Of a stretch of DNA of 36,025 bases, positions 11,151 through 23,137 are shown one piece after another. Made by a program: the position numbers and the translations under genes. Under the pieces are notes generated by a model. It was not told the origin of the DNA. It saw nothing but the letters and a program-made list of their open reading frames with translations, and searched no databases. Numbering within the stretch: position 1 is the first letter of the stretch; each line of letters opens with the position of its first letter. This DNA comes from Ichthyophonus hoferi (lineage: Eukaryota; Opisthokonta; Ichthyosporea; Ichthyophonida; Ichthyophonidae), in assembly GCA_002751075.1 (NCBI GenBank), contig NAOQ01000325.1, positions 1-36,025 of the forward strand, read 5' to 3'.

Positions 11151-14100
11151 TTATATTTTTTTTTGTTTTGTTTCACGAAAGCTCTCGACAACAAAAACTT
11201 TCTTTTTCTTTGATTTTATCTTACTTATTTGTATCACCTTTATACCGGCTATTGGCAGTCAAATTAAAATCTAATTGGGCAGATCTTTTATCCCGGTATG
11301 TTACTTTTTTGATCAGTTCACGTTCTTTCTCATGCTCGGATATCGATTAGTCAATTATGTCAAACACTTGTGATTATATCAGGATTTTACTTCTTTCCTA
11401 AAATATATATAGTTTCTGGTGTGTTATCGAGGTGGGCTATGGCCCTATTTCTATATACTTTTTCTTTTTCCAAAGTTTTTATGGACCACAAGCTAGAGTT
11501 GGTTGGCTGTCAATGTATTTGCGCGAAAAGGTCTATTCAGGCAAGTCATAGCACCAAATCAATATTATTGGATAACTGCCTAATCAATAAGCACTATTAC
11601 AATTAATTAATTAATTAAGAAATATAAGGCCTTTCATTCGTTTAACCGCAGGTAAAACGATAATTGGTTAATAATCATGAGCGTCGACCTAAAATACTAA
11701 TTCATGTAATTAAATTTATTTTGTGCAAAAACAAGGTCAACTATTTTTATGACGTTTAAACAAAAATTAAAATGACTATTTATCTTTCCTGTTATGGTAA
11801 TGTATCAAGATATAAACTTAATAATTGAAGAAAATATATACCATGAGATGTTGAGTACTTCACAAAAGGATATGGAAGAACTCAAGAAAAAACACTAAAC
11901 GCAATCGAAAGGCCGATTTCATCCATTGTGGAAATTGAGACTGTAGAGATGAACAAATACTTTGGTGCCTAAAATTATATACGTAGGTCCAATAATCACC
12001 CGATCTTGCATGAAAAGCTCTGGCTCTCAAGAAAAGAAGCATGTGCCGCCGCCGTTTACAGGGTGGATAAGGTCCTATAAACACCCAGCAATTATATGGC
12101 TTATCTCTGATAAAATTGGCTCCTGTGAATAGAGTCCGGTGGGCTGCAACTTTTTTATTTACTTATATTTTTCATAATTTTAAGGAATTAAAACCTTGTT
12201 GCAAGATAGATAGAGAAATAATCACACCATATTTGTGTATGTATTTGTACTATTCACTCTACACACTCCCTGTTCATTTAGAATTGTCAACACCGTAGTC
12301 GATATACTAGTAAAGCTTTAGTAATCCAGTAATGGTTTTATAGAAACAAATATTTGGCATTTTTTAGCATATGCATATTATGGTAACAGAAATTTAATAT
12401 TGATACAGGTTTTTGTTCCCGTATATGATATAAAATGCATTTGATAGATAAAAAATATATATAATTTAATGACTTGAAATATTATTGCTACAAAATTTAT
12501 ATATTGATGTGTATGCAGGTCTTTTCAGAAAAGAATAAAAATCCCTCCGAGTTATTCTATTCGGTTGAAATTTTCCAGTATAAAAACATGCACTTACACT
12601 AGTTAAAGAGTGTGTTTTCAAATAGTTAAACAAAGTGTGCATATGGCAAAGTGCTATATATATATTAGAATTTGATATTTTTGGATTATTGCTACATTAT
12701 TTTCAGTAGTATTGAATATGAAGTTCGCACAGCAGATATAAGTCAAATTGTCTTTTTTAGTCAATACTTTTGCAGACCGCTAACATGTGATGCAAATTTC
12801 AGTTACCATTTTTAAACGTTTTCTTTGCCTTTCTATTGGCGCCTAGTGACAACGCAACTAATGAGAATATGATGGTCACCACCACTGGTCTCATTTGTTA
12901 ATAAACTTTCTCCAACAACAATACTAACTATAAATAATCACTAGATTAACTATTGCCAAGTAATATTTAATTCTGACTAACTTACTTAACTTGTCCTTTG
13001 TTGGGAGTATTTCTCAGCACTATTATTAATCTTGAATATTTGACTGTTAAGTGTTAAGCAGTGATATAATCTACAGCTGATGGTCCTAATATCAAACAAT
13101 CAAACACTTGTTCTATTGGTCAATTGTATTTGACACATTGGTATATATAAGTTTTTGATTGGTCTGTCTTTCAATTACATTCGCCAATCACATTTCTGCC
13201 AGGTTATGCAATTAAATTTTGATCAGTTAAGTCCGTCCTTAACCGACGCAGTTCAATTCACAGATACTACATGCTACATGCCTTTAGCACCCCCTTAATT
13301 ACTACATGACATATTCAACCCTCAAATAAGTCAGAGTCACTGCCTAATTGTTTAATCAACAAAGTGTTTTCTCTATGCGTCTTTGGTAGCCTGTAGACGA
13401 GCTCCTCAATGCTAGATTTTAAACAGCCACGTTAGCCTTTGAGATCCATCAAGCTAAGCCATTTTAATGGAACATCCTAGAAGTGAGCTATCCAATAAAT
13501 AAATACTTTTAATATATATATATATATACAGGTGTTGCCGCACCTTGATTACTGTGAGGTATTTGGAAAACTGCAACCGACTATATGATTGGGTTAAATG
13601 AGTGAATAAGTGAAAAATCTAATGTCGTGTTATGTCGTTTCGGACTCGAATCGAATAGAATAAAAGACTAGTGTTGATTCTTCAAAAAAAAATAGATTTG
13701 AAAAAATAGCTGGTCGAAAGTTTAATTTGCTAACGGGGTTTGAAAACCCTCTTTTTTTTAGAAAAATGAACGTTCCTGTAAAGTTTTATAATTTTGTTAA
13801 TCTTTGAATGTCAATGTCACTAAAAAAAGACATTGGTGTCTTGGGGATTTTTCGCTTGAATAATCAATCATTAATTTTTAAACAAGTTTTCTGCTGAAAG
13901 TGTTTATTCATGTTTCTGATGGTACTATTAGTAAGGTCATAAAGCCAATATTCTTATTCGTCTGGAGAAATTTGTAAGAAAGTCACACTCAATGGATAAA
14001 AATAAGATGAGAAAAATATGAGTTATTATCATTTCCATCTCAACAATATGCTTGTTATTAGCATATTCGATACCATTTAAGGCTTCTATTAAGTTAGTCT

Positions 14101-15536
14101 AGTGAAAAATGCCATATTGGATATAGCTAAATAGAGCACGGTGGCATCATTAGATCAGTCTTATTACAGTCCGAAATACTATAGATAGGCAACTTAGACA
14201 CAGAAAAGCCATACAAAATAATATGCAGGATAATAATACCAGCTTGATACAAACACGTTTTTAAAAAACACGGTGTTACAAGATTGCCGCAGATTGCTCT
14301 ACACGGGATATGTTTGTCGTCATTATTCACAGAAAAGCACATGATAACACAAGCTAAAAACAAACCTCCGATATCAGCCTATTGTTTCTAAAAGCCAATA
14401 ACCAGATATCAAAGCATACCTTCGATGAAGAGAAATTAAGCGATTAAGAAATATTTCTACAAATAATTTTAGAATTATAATTAGATTGACTACTAAACCC
14501 TAAACAATATGACTCCTTGTGTAAGTGTTTTCAAAAAGACTTTTCTTTATGATTGAAAATACTTATGTATATTTTACTCTATTTTACTTTATGGATAGAT
14601 ATTTACTTGAACAAATATTCTGAGATAGTTAGGAAAACTCGTGATAATGATATTGAAAACTGATCCTAGAGAAGACTTAGAAAGTATCATAATTAATCGA
14701 GAACCAAAATAAGCAAATAGTAATCAATCGTTCATCATACAGTTGATACCTTTGATTCAAATTAATAATTCAAGGGTGTGAATGCTGTGTTTAGCAATCG
14801 TGCCTTAAAGCACAATGTAAATACTTTTATGTCAATTATGGTGAGTGTATTGCCTTCGAACTAGTTTATCATTCAACAGATATTAACTCATGTCTTAATA
14901 GCATACACCAAGGTCTAAGTTTTGTGCTGGTAAATATAATTATATCTGTGAATGAATGAGAACTAGCTAATTGATCGGTCGCATTAAGAATCATCATTAC
15001 CTATAGCAGGATATCTATTTGTGTATCTATAATTTCATTCGTGGGCTATATAAAATAATCAATTTAAATTAACTTTGATTGGAATGGACCTAAAATGTTA
15101 GTCCTAATATTAACCCAGGTCAGCAATCCAGCCGAAATAAAAAGTGTAGAGAACGTAAATTCTAGATAGAATTAATATTTATGTTTATTTAATAATGTCA
15201 TGAATTTCTGAGCCGTAAAGTAAGACAGTAGCCAGAATGGTTGTACTTAATCAAGGTGTCCCCACTACTATTTTAGAAAAAAGTTACATATTTATCCCCC
15301 TTAAAGTCGGAATCAAATGGCATGTATATTCAAGATGATTGAAGTCTTATTTAAATATCCACTACGTATAACTCCCACCAGGGGACTATTTTTTACTACT
15401 ATTTGCATTATCAGCACACTCTTTTACCAAAGCTATTTTCTTTATATTGGTGACAACCACTAATATGCTGGATAAATATATGGCCCAGAAAACTCTTTTA
15501 AAACCACATCTAATATTTTGCTACAAGAGTCAGTAT
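11151..15536. other. AT-rich intergenic region between SLC7 and the 15537-16046 gene
   Basis: No gene can be supported. A more GC-rich islet at about 11930-12085 is open on both strands. A cluster of ATTGG/CCAAT pentamers lies at 13115-13188, and a short AT tract near 13510-13530. Two minus-strand frames of under 80 codons (ending at 11860 and 14127) show no domain or splice support. The region holds the SLC7 promoter at its left end and the 3' flank of the secreted-protein gene at its right end. Confidence 0.7.
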
Positions 15537-16046
15537 TTATACGAAGAAGATGGATGTGGTGGCAGCCAAAACAGCGATGATAAGGTTGAGGTGAGTATAA
15601 TTCTGGGTAGCTCCGGCAATTGAACCAGGGAGCTTTGATTGATTTTTCTTTATTTCTACGGGACTAAACATAACGGCTTTAACGTTTCCGCATCGGTAAC
15701 AAGGGGTACATGTGTTGGGAATAGTACTACGAATGAATGTAACCTGTTGAGTTGGATCATATTCCTGAGGGAAGTCTACACATTTAGTATAATCAGAAAA
15801 CAAGAGCACCTCGTTGAGAAATTGACTACTTAGACGAAGGTAGCTGTATGTAGCGCCAAGCTCAGCAACAGGGATCATGGGGCCACCGATGGCAACGCAC
15901 TCTATGGTGTCATTAAGTGTACTTTTCTCAAGAGGAATGAGGCCACTGCAATCTACCCTCGTATAGAGCTCTACCTTGGTAGGACCGATAGCCTGTTGAC
16001 CGGATACAGCAACGACTAAGAAAGTGATAGCCGCAAGAACCTTCAT
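15537..16046 (-). CDS. intronless gene for a small secreted, probably GPI-anchored Cys-containing protein (unknown family)
   Basis: A single open frame of 169 codons with no splice signals needed. Residues 1-18 (MKVLAAITFLVVAVSGQQ) form a classic signal peptide. The mature part has six Cys (33, 50, 89, 113, 116, 119), three of them in the compact CTPCYRCG motif, and three N-glycosylation sequons (Asn45, Asn135, Asn149). The last 17 residues (LNLIIAVLAATTSIFFV) are hydrophobic after a small-residue stretch (GSIAGA), as in GPI-anchor signals; a single-pass membrane tail is the alternative. I recognise no family. A TATAAA-like box lies about 100 bases upstream and spaced CCAAT boxes lie beyond it. 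Neighbours on both sides are more than 1.5 kb away, so it is an autonomous gene. That it is a real gene rests on the signal peptide, the GPI-type tail and the promoter together. Confidence 0.78.
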   Translation of the reverse strand: MKVLAAITFLVVAVSGQQAIGPTKVELYTRVDCSGLIPLEKSTLNDTIECVAIGGPMIPVAELGATYSYLRLSSQFLNEVLLFSDYTKCVDFPQEYDPTQQVTFIRSTIPNTCTPCYRCGNVKAVMFSPVEIKKNQSKLPGSIAGATQNYTHLNLIIAVLAATTSIFFV

Positions 16047-16146
16047 TTTTTGTGGAATAGAGTGAATAAATGAGAATAATTTCCTGCTTGATGGTATACA
16101 GATAGTCTATGGACTTAATGAATGTACGAGTGATGAGAGGGGGATT

Positions 16147-16154
16147 TTATATAG
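16147..16154 (-). promoter_or_regulatory. TATA box of the secreted-protein gene
   Basis: The minus strand reads TATATAAA inside CTATATAAAATCCC, about 100 bases before the ATG at 16046. It leaves room for a 5' UTR of about 70 bases. Confidence 0.65.
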
Positions 16155-16186
16155 CAGCCACTAGTGGATACTTAAGGGAATATTTG

Positions 16187-16560
16187 CCAATCAGGATGCT
16201 CATGGTGGAAGGATTATTGGTTTACCAAAATCCAAAACTATTTTTATTTGGCTATTTGAATCATTTTTAGCCAATAATTCCGGATGACTGATCATTCAAG
16301 ACCGGCATTTATATAGTATAAATAATTTGACATGTGAAATTTCACTTTTGTTTATAAAAAATAATAATGCGTTGTTTCCTTTTATGCCCAAAATTATTGT
16401 AATATAGACAGAAATATTAATTTAAGCAGTCAAACTAACGCAATACTCTCTGTCCGGAATGTCACCAATGCCATATTCAATCAATAGCTAGTTCCTATTG
16501 GCTATAATAAGGATAAATTTACATGCACCAATCACCCACTTTTTTAGACTTTGCGATTGG
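16187..16560 (-). promoter_or_regulatory. array of seven CCAAT/ATTGG boxes upstream of the secreted-protein gene
   Basis: CCAAT or its inverse starts at 16187, 16216, 16271, 16465, 16497, 16528 and 16556. The first lies about 33 bases above the TATA box. The distal four alternate in orientation and are spaced 32, 31 and 28 bases. Spacing near three helical turns is known for NF-Y-bound promoters; binding here is inference. Confidence 0.5.
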
Positions 16561-16692
16561 CACGCTCCATGAATATTATGATTTCTGATTCGCTATGTGA
16601 TGAGACACTATAAAAGATTAAAACCTCAAGCTGGTATTTTTTTTAGGGGAACCCTAGTAAAAGTGATAATTCGATTAGACATATCCTTAATT

Positions 16693-16723
<31 letters not shown>

Positions 16724-17229
16724 CTTTTAATTACCAGGGCGACTCTATTTCCTAGGCCTACGCTTAAACATTATTTACTTTTCCAAAAGGCAGCTTTACA
16801 TTTCATAGCATATGCGCCACTTTCAATCTTTTGATTCGAGTCACCTATTAAGAAGTCCCAAGCATATACTAGTTCATCTCAATTTGATTTTTTCCAAATT
16901 TATTCATTTGCCATCGCAAGACCTTGTTTAAATCTCTATCCCCAGCCAAGTGCAACAGGAGAAACAAAACAATTGTATATACAAAACTGCAGATTAGTTC
17001 ATTGTACACCTAAACATCGAATTTGAAAAGCCCAAAGCTTTTTTTTTAAATGGTTTACTACGTTCTAATCAGGACTGATGGATTACGGAGCCCAGTCAAT
17101 TATAATAGCATACAACTATTAGTTGGTCTGACAACCATCAAATCAACACGTAGTGGAATCCTCTACAATTATGCTATGCGTTCAACAACATAACATGTAA
17201 GTGATTATAAGTAAAATTAGGAGCAACCA
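16561..17229. other. AT-rich intergenic region
   Basis: No gene seen. It contains an (AT)n tract at 16695-16723 and lies between the promoter of the secreted-protein gene and the predicted 3' end of HSP60. Confidence 0.7.
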
Positions 17230-17239
17230 TTTATTTATT
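17230..17239 (-). terminator. HSPD1: predicted polyadenylation signals of HSP60
   Basis: Two overlapping minus-strand AATAAA hexamers (TTTATT at 17230-17235 and 17234-17239) lie about 250 bases into the predicted 3' UTR exon. Confidence 0.5.
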
Positions 17240-17490
17240 CGGCTTGAATGAACAACTAACATAACTCAATTAATCTAATAATATCTGCAAGGCATTTTCA
17301 GCCATCAAGGCCAGACAAAACCATGGGCATGTCGAAACTAATTACATTGAACAACACAACTAGTTGTTCTCATGCCCAGCTATTTCATCTTCAGCTGATG
17401 TCATAGCAGCACTATCTTTAACAACATTCCATCCTAGTAGTGGATTTCCCATGGGCAGAAAAACATTTCGGACGAGAGCATTGACAAGAT
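17240..17490 (-). other. HSPD1: predicted 3' UTR exon of HSP60
   Basis: On the minus strand a strong acceptor (GCCTTCTTTTTGCAG) ends at 17491. A strong donor (CCAAAG/GTAAAT) lies at 17834/17833, only nine bases after the HSP60 stop. They predict a 343-nt 3' UTR intron, with the exon running to the AATAAA signals at 17230-17239. Because the junction is so near the stop, nonsense-mediated decay would not be expected. The exon also holds a frame of about 42 codons from the acceptor to TAG at 17360 (reading LVNALVRNVFLPMG and onwards). That frame needs a donor in another phase, so it may be chance or an alternative last exon. Confidence 0.6.
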
Positions 17491-17842
17491 CTGCAAAAAG
17501 AAGGCGTTAACAGACTGCCCTTTCAAACAAGCCTATAATGAAAACAATATCCTGTTTTTGCTTTTCACTTTTAGTAAAATTATGGTATATTAGGTCTTGA
17601 ATGAAAATATTTACATTGAAAATAAAATAAGCCTGATTAGAAAATTAGAAATCAATGCTTTGTTTATTCATGAAGCAATACCTATCAATAATAATAGTAA
17701 TAGTATTAACAAAGGGTCCTGATCGAAACAATAAAGTAATGAAAATAAAAAAGTATGTGGGTATCAATAAAATAAATAAAACACGGCAACATAAACTCAA
17801 AACACATTACACTATATTAGCAGGTTAATTTACCTTTGGCAT

Positions 17843-20463
17843 TTACATGCCCATTCCACCCATTCCACCCATGCCGCCCATGCCACCCATAGGTGGGTGG
17901 GCAGACTCGGGCTTAGGCATGTCAGTGATGACAGCCTCTGAGGTAATAAGGAGAGAGGTGATGCCAGCAGCATCAACAAGGGCAGTACGAACGACCTTGG
18001 TAGGGTCAATGATACCAGCTTTGAACATGTCTACGTACTGACTAGTGGCACTGTTGAATCCATACGAGTCATCGTTCTTCCTGCAATATACGAATAATAT
18101 AGAATGGTGTGATTAGTACAACGTATAGGAAATAATACATAGGTTATATTAGGTATGGATTTGTGGGGATATTGATGTTTTATATTATTAACACTTAACG
18201 GGGATGAAGTGAAGGATAGAAGTGGTTCGAGTAGAGTACGGCGAATTGTCTTTTTTTTCTTTTTTTTCCCCACGCATTTACAGGTGTTTGCACCGGCACG
18301 AGTGTGCACAAATAAGGACACAGAATAGTAGAGAAAGAATAACAAAGAAACTTACTGGAGAATGTTCTCTACAATGACGCTACCCTCGTGACCGGCATTG
18401 TGTGCAATTTGCTTGGCAGGGGCCTGTAAACAAAGATAATTAATTAGTACTGTAATCCCTCTATATTCCTTCCAAGACAAGTTAATGAGCAAAACGCAAA
18501 TTCATGCCTACGCATATACATGTACAAATGTGCTTCATGGTTTAGTTACGTGTCACCTACTCCCAGCACTCCAACTAACTATTCATGCAGTCAGTCAGAC
18601 AGTCCTATATATTATAATATATTTTATATAAAAAAGAAAACCCAAACCAAACTATATATATACCTTAAGGGCATGACGAATAATGTTGACACCAACTGTC
18701 TGGTCGAAGTTAGCCATCTTGAGGCTATCCAAAGCCTGTTGATAGTAATAAGATCATTGTATTAGCAAGGATAAAATATAATATACCTCCACGAAGTACC
18801 ATGAATCAAAGAACTACTCTATAATATTCAATATTAACCAATTTTCATGCACCAGTAGTCATATGCATTGAGGTATGAAGCAAAGTCATGCAGTGTAATG
18901 CGACATAATATAATATAACGAAATGATCTCACACTTTTCCCTTGGTATTATGCTTTTATCAAACACCTTTATAGAAATTTAATTGTAATGTATATATACA
19001 AAAATTGGCAATTGATGCTATAGCTTTAGTATGAAGACAGACGACGAGATCAGAGCTAGAGAATATATAAGCAATATACAAACACAAATATACACACCTC
19101 GAGGCAACGAAGAAGAGCAGATCCACCACCGGCAACAATACCCTCCTCAACAGCAGCACGGGTGGCATTAAGAGCATCAGTTACACGATCCTTCTTCTCT
19201 CCTACCTCTACCTCACTGGCACCACCAACCTTGATAACAGCTACACCACCAGCAAGGCGGGCAAGACTGAATGTATACATGTATTGATTAGTTAGTTGCT
19301 TGGTCTGTGTTTGAGTTGTTTTAGATTATCACCCTCTCTCCCTCTTATAATTAGATGTTTCGAATTTTAAATAACTAAATTACATATACATACAAGCAAA
19401 CACAAAATGGAGAAAAGTAAAGAGAAAGAAGGCGAGATAAAAGAAAACAGAAAGAAATACACACCGTTCCTGAAGCTTCTCCTTCTCATATTCAGAGGTA
19501 GTCTCAGCGATAGCATTCTTAATCTCAGCCACACGCTCCTCCACACTCTCCTTACTTCCACCACCATTCATTAGCAAGGTATCATCCTTGCTAACTGTAA
19601 GCTCACCAACAGTTCCGAGGTGCTCGGCTGTCACATCTGTGTGTATGTGTTAGAATGGTTGTGGTTACGCTAGATAGTAGTTAGGTACAGTGGTAATCTT
19701 GCCAATACATTCTTTCGCGCCATTGATAAAACAATGAGATATTTAGCCGTAGTTAGTGAGAGATACTTCGTGTAGGTGGGTGGTGTGGTGGGGAAGAGGA
19801 AGGGAAGGCAGAGAGGCGAGAAGGTAGAGGGTAATTGTTTGTGACAGCCATATATAACAACGCATATAGAACGGATGGATAGATATAAGCACACAATATG
19901 ATATAATATAGAGCTTGGCCTGTATGTAGCAGGAAAGGTAATAAATAAGTAAAAAATGATCCATCATTAATATATATATATATAAACACGAAGGTAAGTA
20001 AGAAATAGTAATAAACACGCGAGTAAGTAATGATAACAATAACAATACCCACCCTCGAGTCTCAACTCTAAAGCCTCATCTCCCATGACAGTACTACCAG
20101 TAAGGTAGGCCATATCTTGCAGGGTGTTCTTGCGGTTGTCACCAAATCCAGGGGCTTTAACGGCTACAACCTGGAGTTGACCACGGAGCTTGTTGACGAC
20201 AAGAGTGCTGTAGGGAAGGAAAGTGCGCGTTAACATGACAAAGGCGAGAGGGACAGTGATCACAAGAGAAAAAATTGTATGGGATGATAGTTATTAGGTG
20301 GGTAGACACCTAGGTAAGTGTGTTAATCTATTAATACGTAAATAGAGGGACAAGATAAGAACATGGTGCAGACTATGCTAATTATAATGGTTGCTGGTTG
20401 CTAAGGTGCATCATTTCAAATAACATTGGCCGCTCGTAAAAAAACATTTGGGTCTCTCATCTC

Positions 20464-20550
<87 letters not shown>

Positions 20551-23132
20551 CCTAAGTGCCTCTCCATCCACATCTTCGGCCACAATCAACAATGGCTTAC
20601 GCTGGGCAATAGAGATCTCTAAGGCCTTCACAATCTGCTGGACGGAGGAGATCTTCTTCTCAGAGAGAAGGACCATGGCCCCCTGGTATTCCACCTTCTG
20701 GTGCTTGGTGCTATATATGAATAGGTAAGGTTAGAATTGTCTGGGTTGTATTGCCACTATACGGTAACTTTAATATTTATGGTGATTATCATTGTGAGGT
20801 AAAAACAAAAAGTGAAATAGCAAAAGGTAAGTAAGTAAACAGGAAGTAGGTAATGGTGTATATTTGGCATACATGAATGCGTGTATTAAGATAAAGTAGT
20901 GCGACGTGGTGATAATGAATACAGTGAGCGACAGTAGGAAATAGTGAAATGTATGTAGACGGAAATAGTGCGTAAATAAAACAGTACCTGTTAATGAAGA
21001 AAGGAGAGATAAATCCTCTGTCAAACTTCATGCCTTCAGCCACCTCGAGCTCATCCATCATAGTCTTTCCATCTCTAACTGTGATGACACCATCCTATAA
21101 TATACATAGGGTTAGTATGTGATGTGTAGGAATAATTGTCTCTGTATGCCTTATACTGGGTAGGATAGGGAAGGATAGAGTAGGAGAGTAATAAGGTACT
21201 AATTGTTGACCTATATTAAGGTCATTAAAAGTATATTAAAAGGGATCAGAAACGCATACCTTGCCTACGGTCTCCATGGCCTTAGCAATCAGCTGACCAA
21301 CCTCAATATCGCCATTGGCTGAGATGGTTGCCACCTGTTTGATCTCCTCAGAGGTGGTCACATTCTTGGACAGGGTTTTGAGCTTGGCTACAACTGCGTC
21401 CTATAGATAGGAGAGATAAAGAGGGAGGGAAAGAGATGGAATAGGAATGGGTAGAGGGATAGGAAGGGAGACAGAGTGATAAGAATTGGGAAAGATAAAG
21501 AAGTCAGATTAGTCATTAGCAGAAAGTTCAAAATTTCGTTTTTATTGAAGATTCTATCAAGTGGGAAGGAAAAAATAATGCAATAACTGTATAGCTAATA
21601 CACTTTAACTTGGCTCATTTCATTAATTTGCTTCAGAGTACACTATAGAATAAGCTAAACACATTTAAATATTACATTGTAAGTGTGTATACATGTACAT
21701 GTATATGTTATTTTATAAATTTATAAGCATATACTCTCCTACAAAAAAAACGACATAGCAAGAAAAAAGGAATGATTGGTTATTGATCACATACCACAGA
21801 TGTCTGAATTCCCCTACGAAGATCTAGAGGATTAAGACCAGCAGCAACGTTCTTGAAGCCCTAAAGAATCGAATCGAATAAGGTTAATATATATTTCAAA
21901 TCATGATTCATTGATTCGAACCGGAAATTTTCACGACTATAGTTACGCTATAAGTATAATTTTCAATAATATTTTAGTGATAAATTAGTCTATATAGGCG
22001 ATATTGTTGGAGAGCTTATATTAAATAATCATAAATAATCACAATACCTACTTGCATGGAGAATATGTAAACGTTGTATAAAATAGCACTTGTTTATAAC
22101 ACCAACTATTACTATAGATTATGTTTAATCATTAACACATATTCAGAGACTGTCCAAAATTGAACTATAATCTGAAAAAGAAAAAAACAAAGTACATAGT
22201 ATTAATTTGTTATGTTTGCGTCAGTTATGTTAGGCTATGTTATAGTTCATCTTAAAGGGAGAAAGAAGGATTACTTTCCAACCACACAAATAACAACACA
22301 ATATCATAAATGTATCTTTCGACTTTCAATAAATATATAAATACTATCATACATACCTCAACAGCAATAGCACGAGAAAGCACAGTAGCAGTGGTGGTAC
22401 CATCGCCAGCCTCATCGTTGGTTTTATTAGCAACATCTTGGATCAGACGGGCACCAATGTTCTCAAACTTGTCCTCTAATTCAATTGACTTAGCAACAGT
22501 CACACCATCCTTAGTAATCTTAGGGTTACCATAGGATTGATCAATAATCACGTTGCGGCCCTGAAGGGTAAATGATGGGTTAAGATGAGAAGAGATGATG
22601 GAGTAGAGTAGTAGAAGATAATACAGGGTAAAAGAGTGGATAATGCATTAGTAGGAGGTGTAATGAAGTAAGTAAATTGGGAAATCTAAAACACTGGTTT
22701 TTTTAAAAAGAATGATTGGTAGAAGCGCAGGTATCAGGTATTAGGATGGGAAACAAAAGAGAAATAAAGATGAAGATATAAATGTGATGTGTCAGGGTGA
22801 GGAGGGGAAATGTCATAAAAGTAACCTCCCTTAGCAGAATAAGAGTACAAGTGTAATGTTGCAAACACAACATCACTCCAATAGCAAACAAAGAAACCAA
22901 ATAAATGTACAATCTCCTCTATGGCACATATACAGAATATGGGAGAACAGCATATACACACCTTGGGACCCATAGTGATAGCAACAGTGTCGGCTAGTTT
23001 GTTTACACCAGCTAGCATAAGTGCTCTGGCCTCAGCTGAGAACTTAATGTCCTTTGCGGCATAGTTACGGACACCTCCCAACAGCCTCTGAGAGCGAGCC
23101 GTGGCTGCGATGGCCTGGCGGATATTCTGCAT
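17843..23132 (-). CDS. HSPD1: mitochondrial chaperonin HSP60 (Cpn60/GroEL), complete
   Basis: Twelve exons join in phase: 23132-22962, 22560-22357, 21860-21795, 21400-21260, 21094-20988, 20710-20552, 20207-20053, 19636-19465, 19266-19098, 18735-18664, 18423-18356 and 18080-17843 (TAA). They give 573 aa, the same length as human HSP60. This is the ATP-driven group I chaperonin that folds proteins in the mitochondrial matrix with HSP10. Residues 1 to about 26 ([20 protein letters not shown]) form a targeting peptide, and mature sequence begins near [18 protein letters not shown]-site motifs are TMGPKGRNV at the exon 1/2 join and GDGTTTAT at 109-116. The hydrolysis Asp is Asp422 in [10 protein letters not shown], and the Cpn60 signature [12 protein letters not shown] lies at 429-440. 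The tail is the usual Gly-Gly-Met repeat ending GGMGM. No change to a key residue was seen. No HSP10 gene lies head-to-head with it. Confidence 0.98.
20467..20551 (-). repeat. (CA)n/(TA)n compound microsatellite at an HSP60 5' splice site
   Basis: On the transcribed strand the donor of exon 20710-20552 reads AG/GTATATATATA and runs directly into TA and then TG repeats, twice alternating. The pre-mRNA would therefore start this intron with UA and UG tracts. Poly-Tyr/Ile and Cys/Val frames across it are artefacts. Confidence 0.95.
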
Positions 23133-23137
23133 TGCAA

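Noticed and set aside
21905-21990. tRNA-like B box (GGTTCGAATC) on the minus strand
   Set aside because: No matching A box or acceptor stem at the right distance; it lies within an HSP60 intron.
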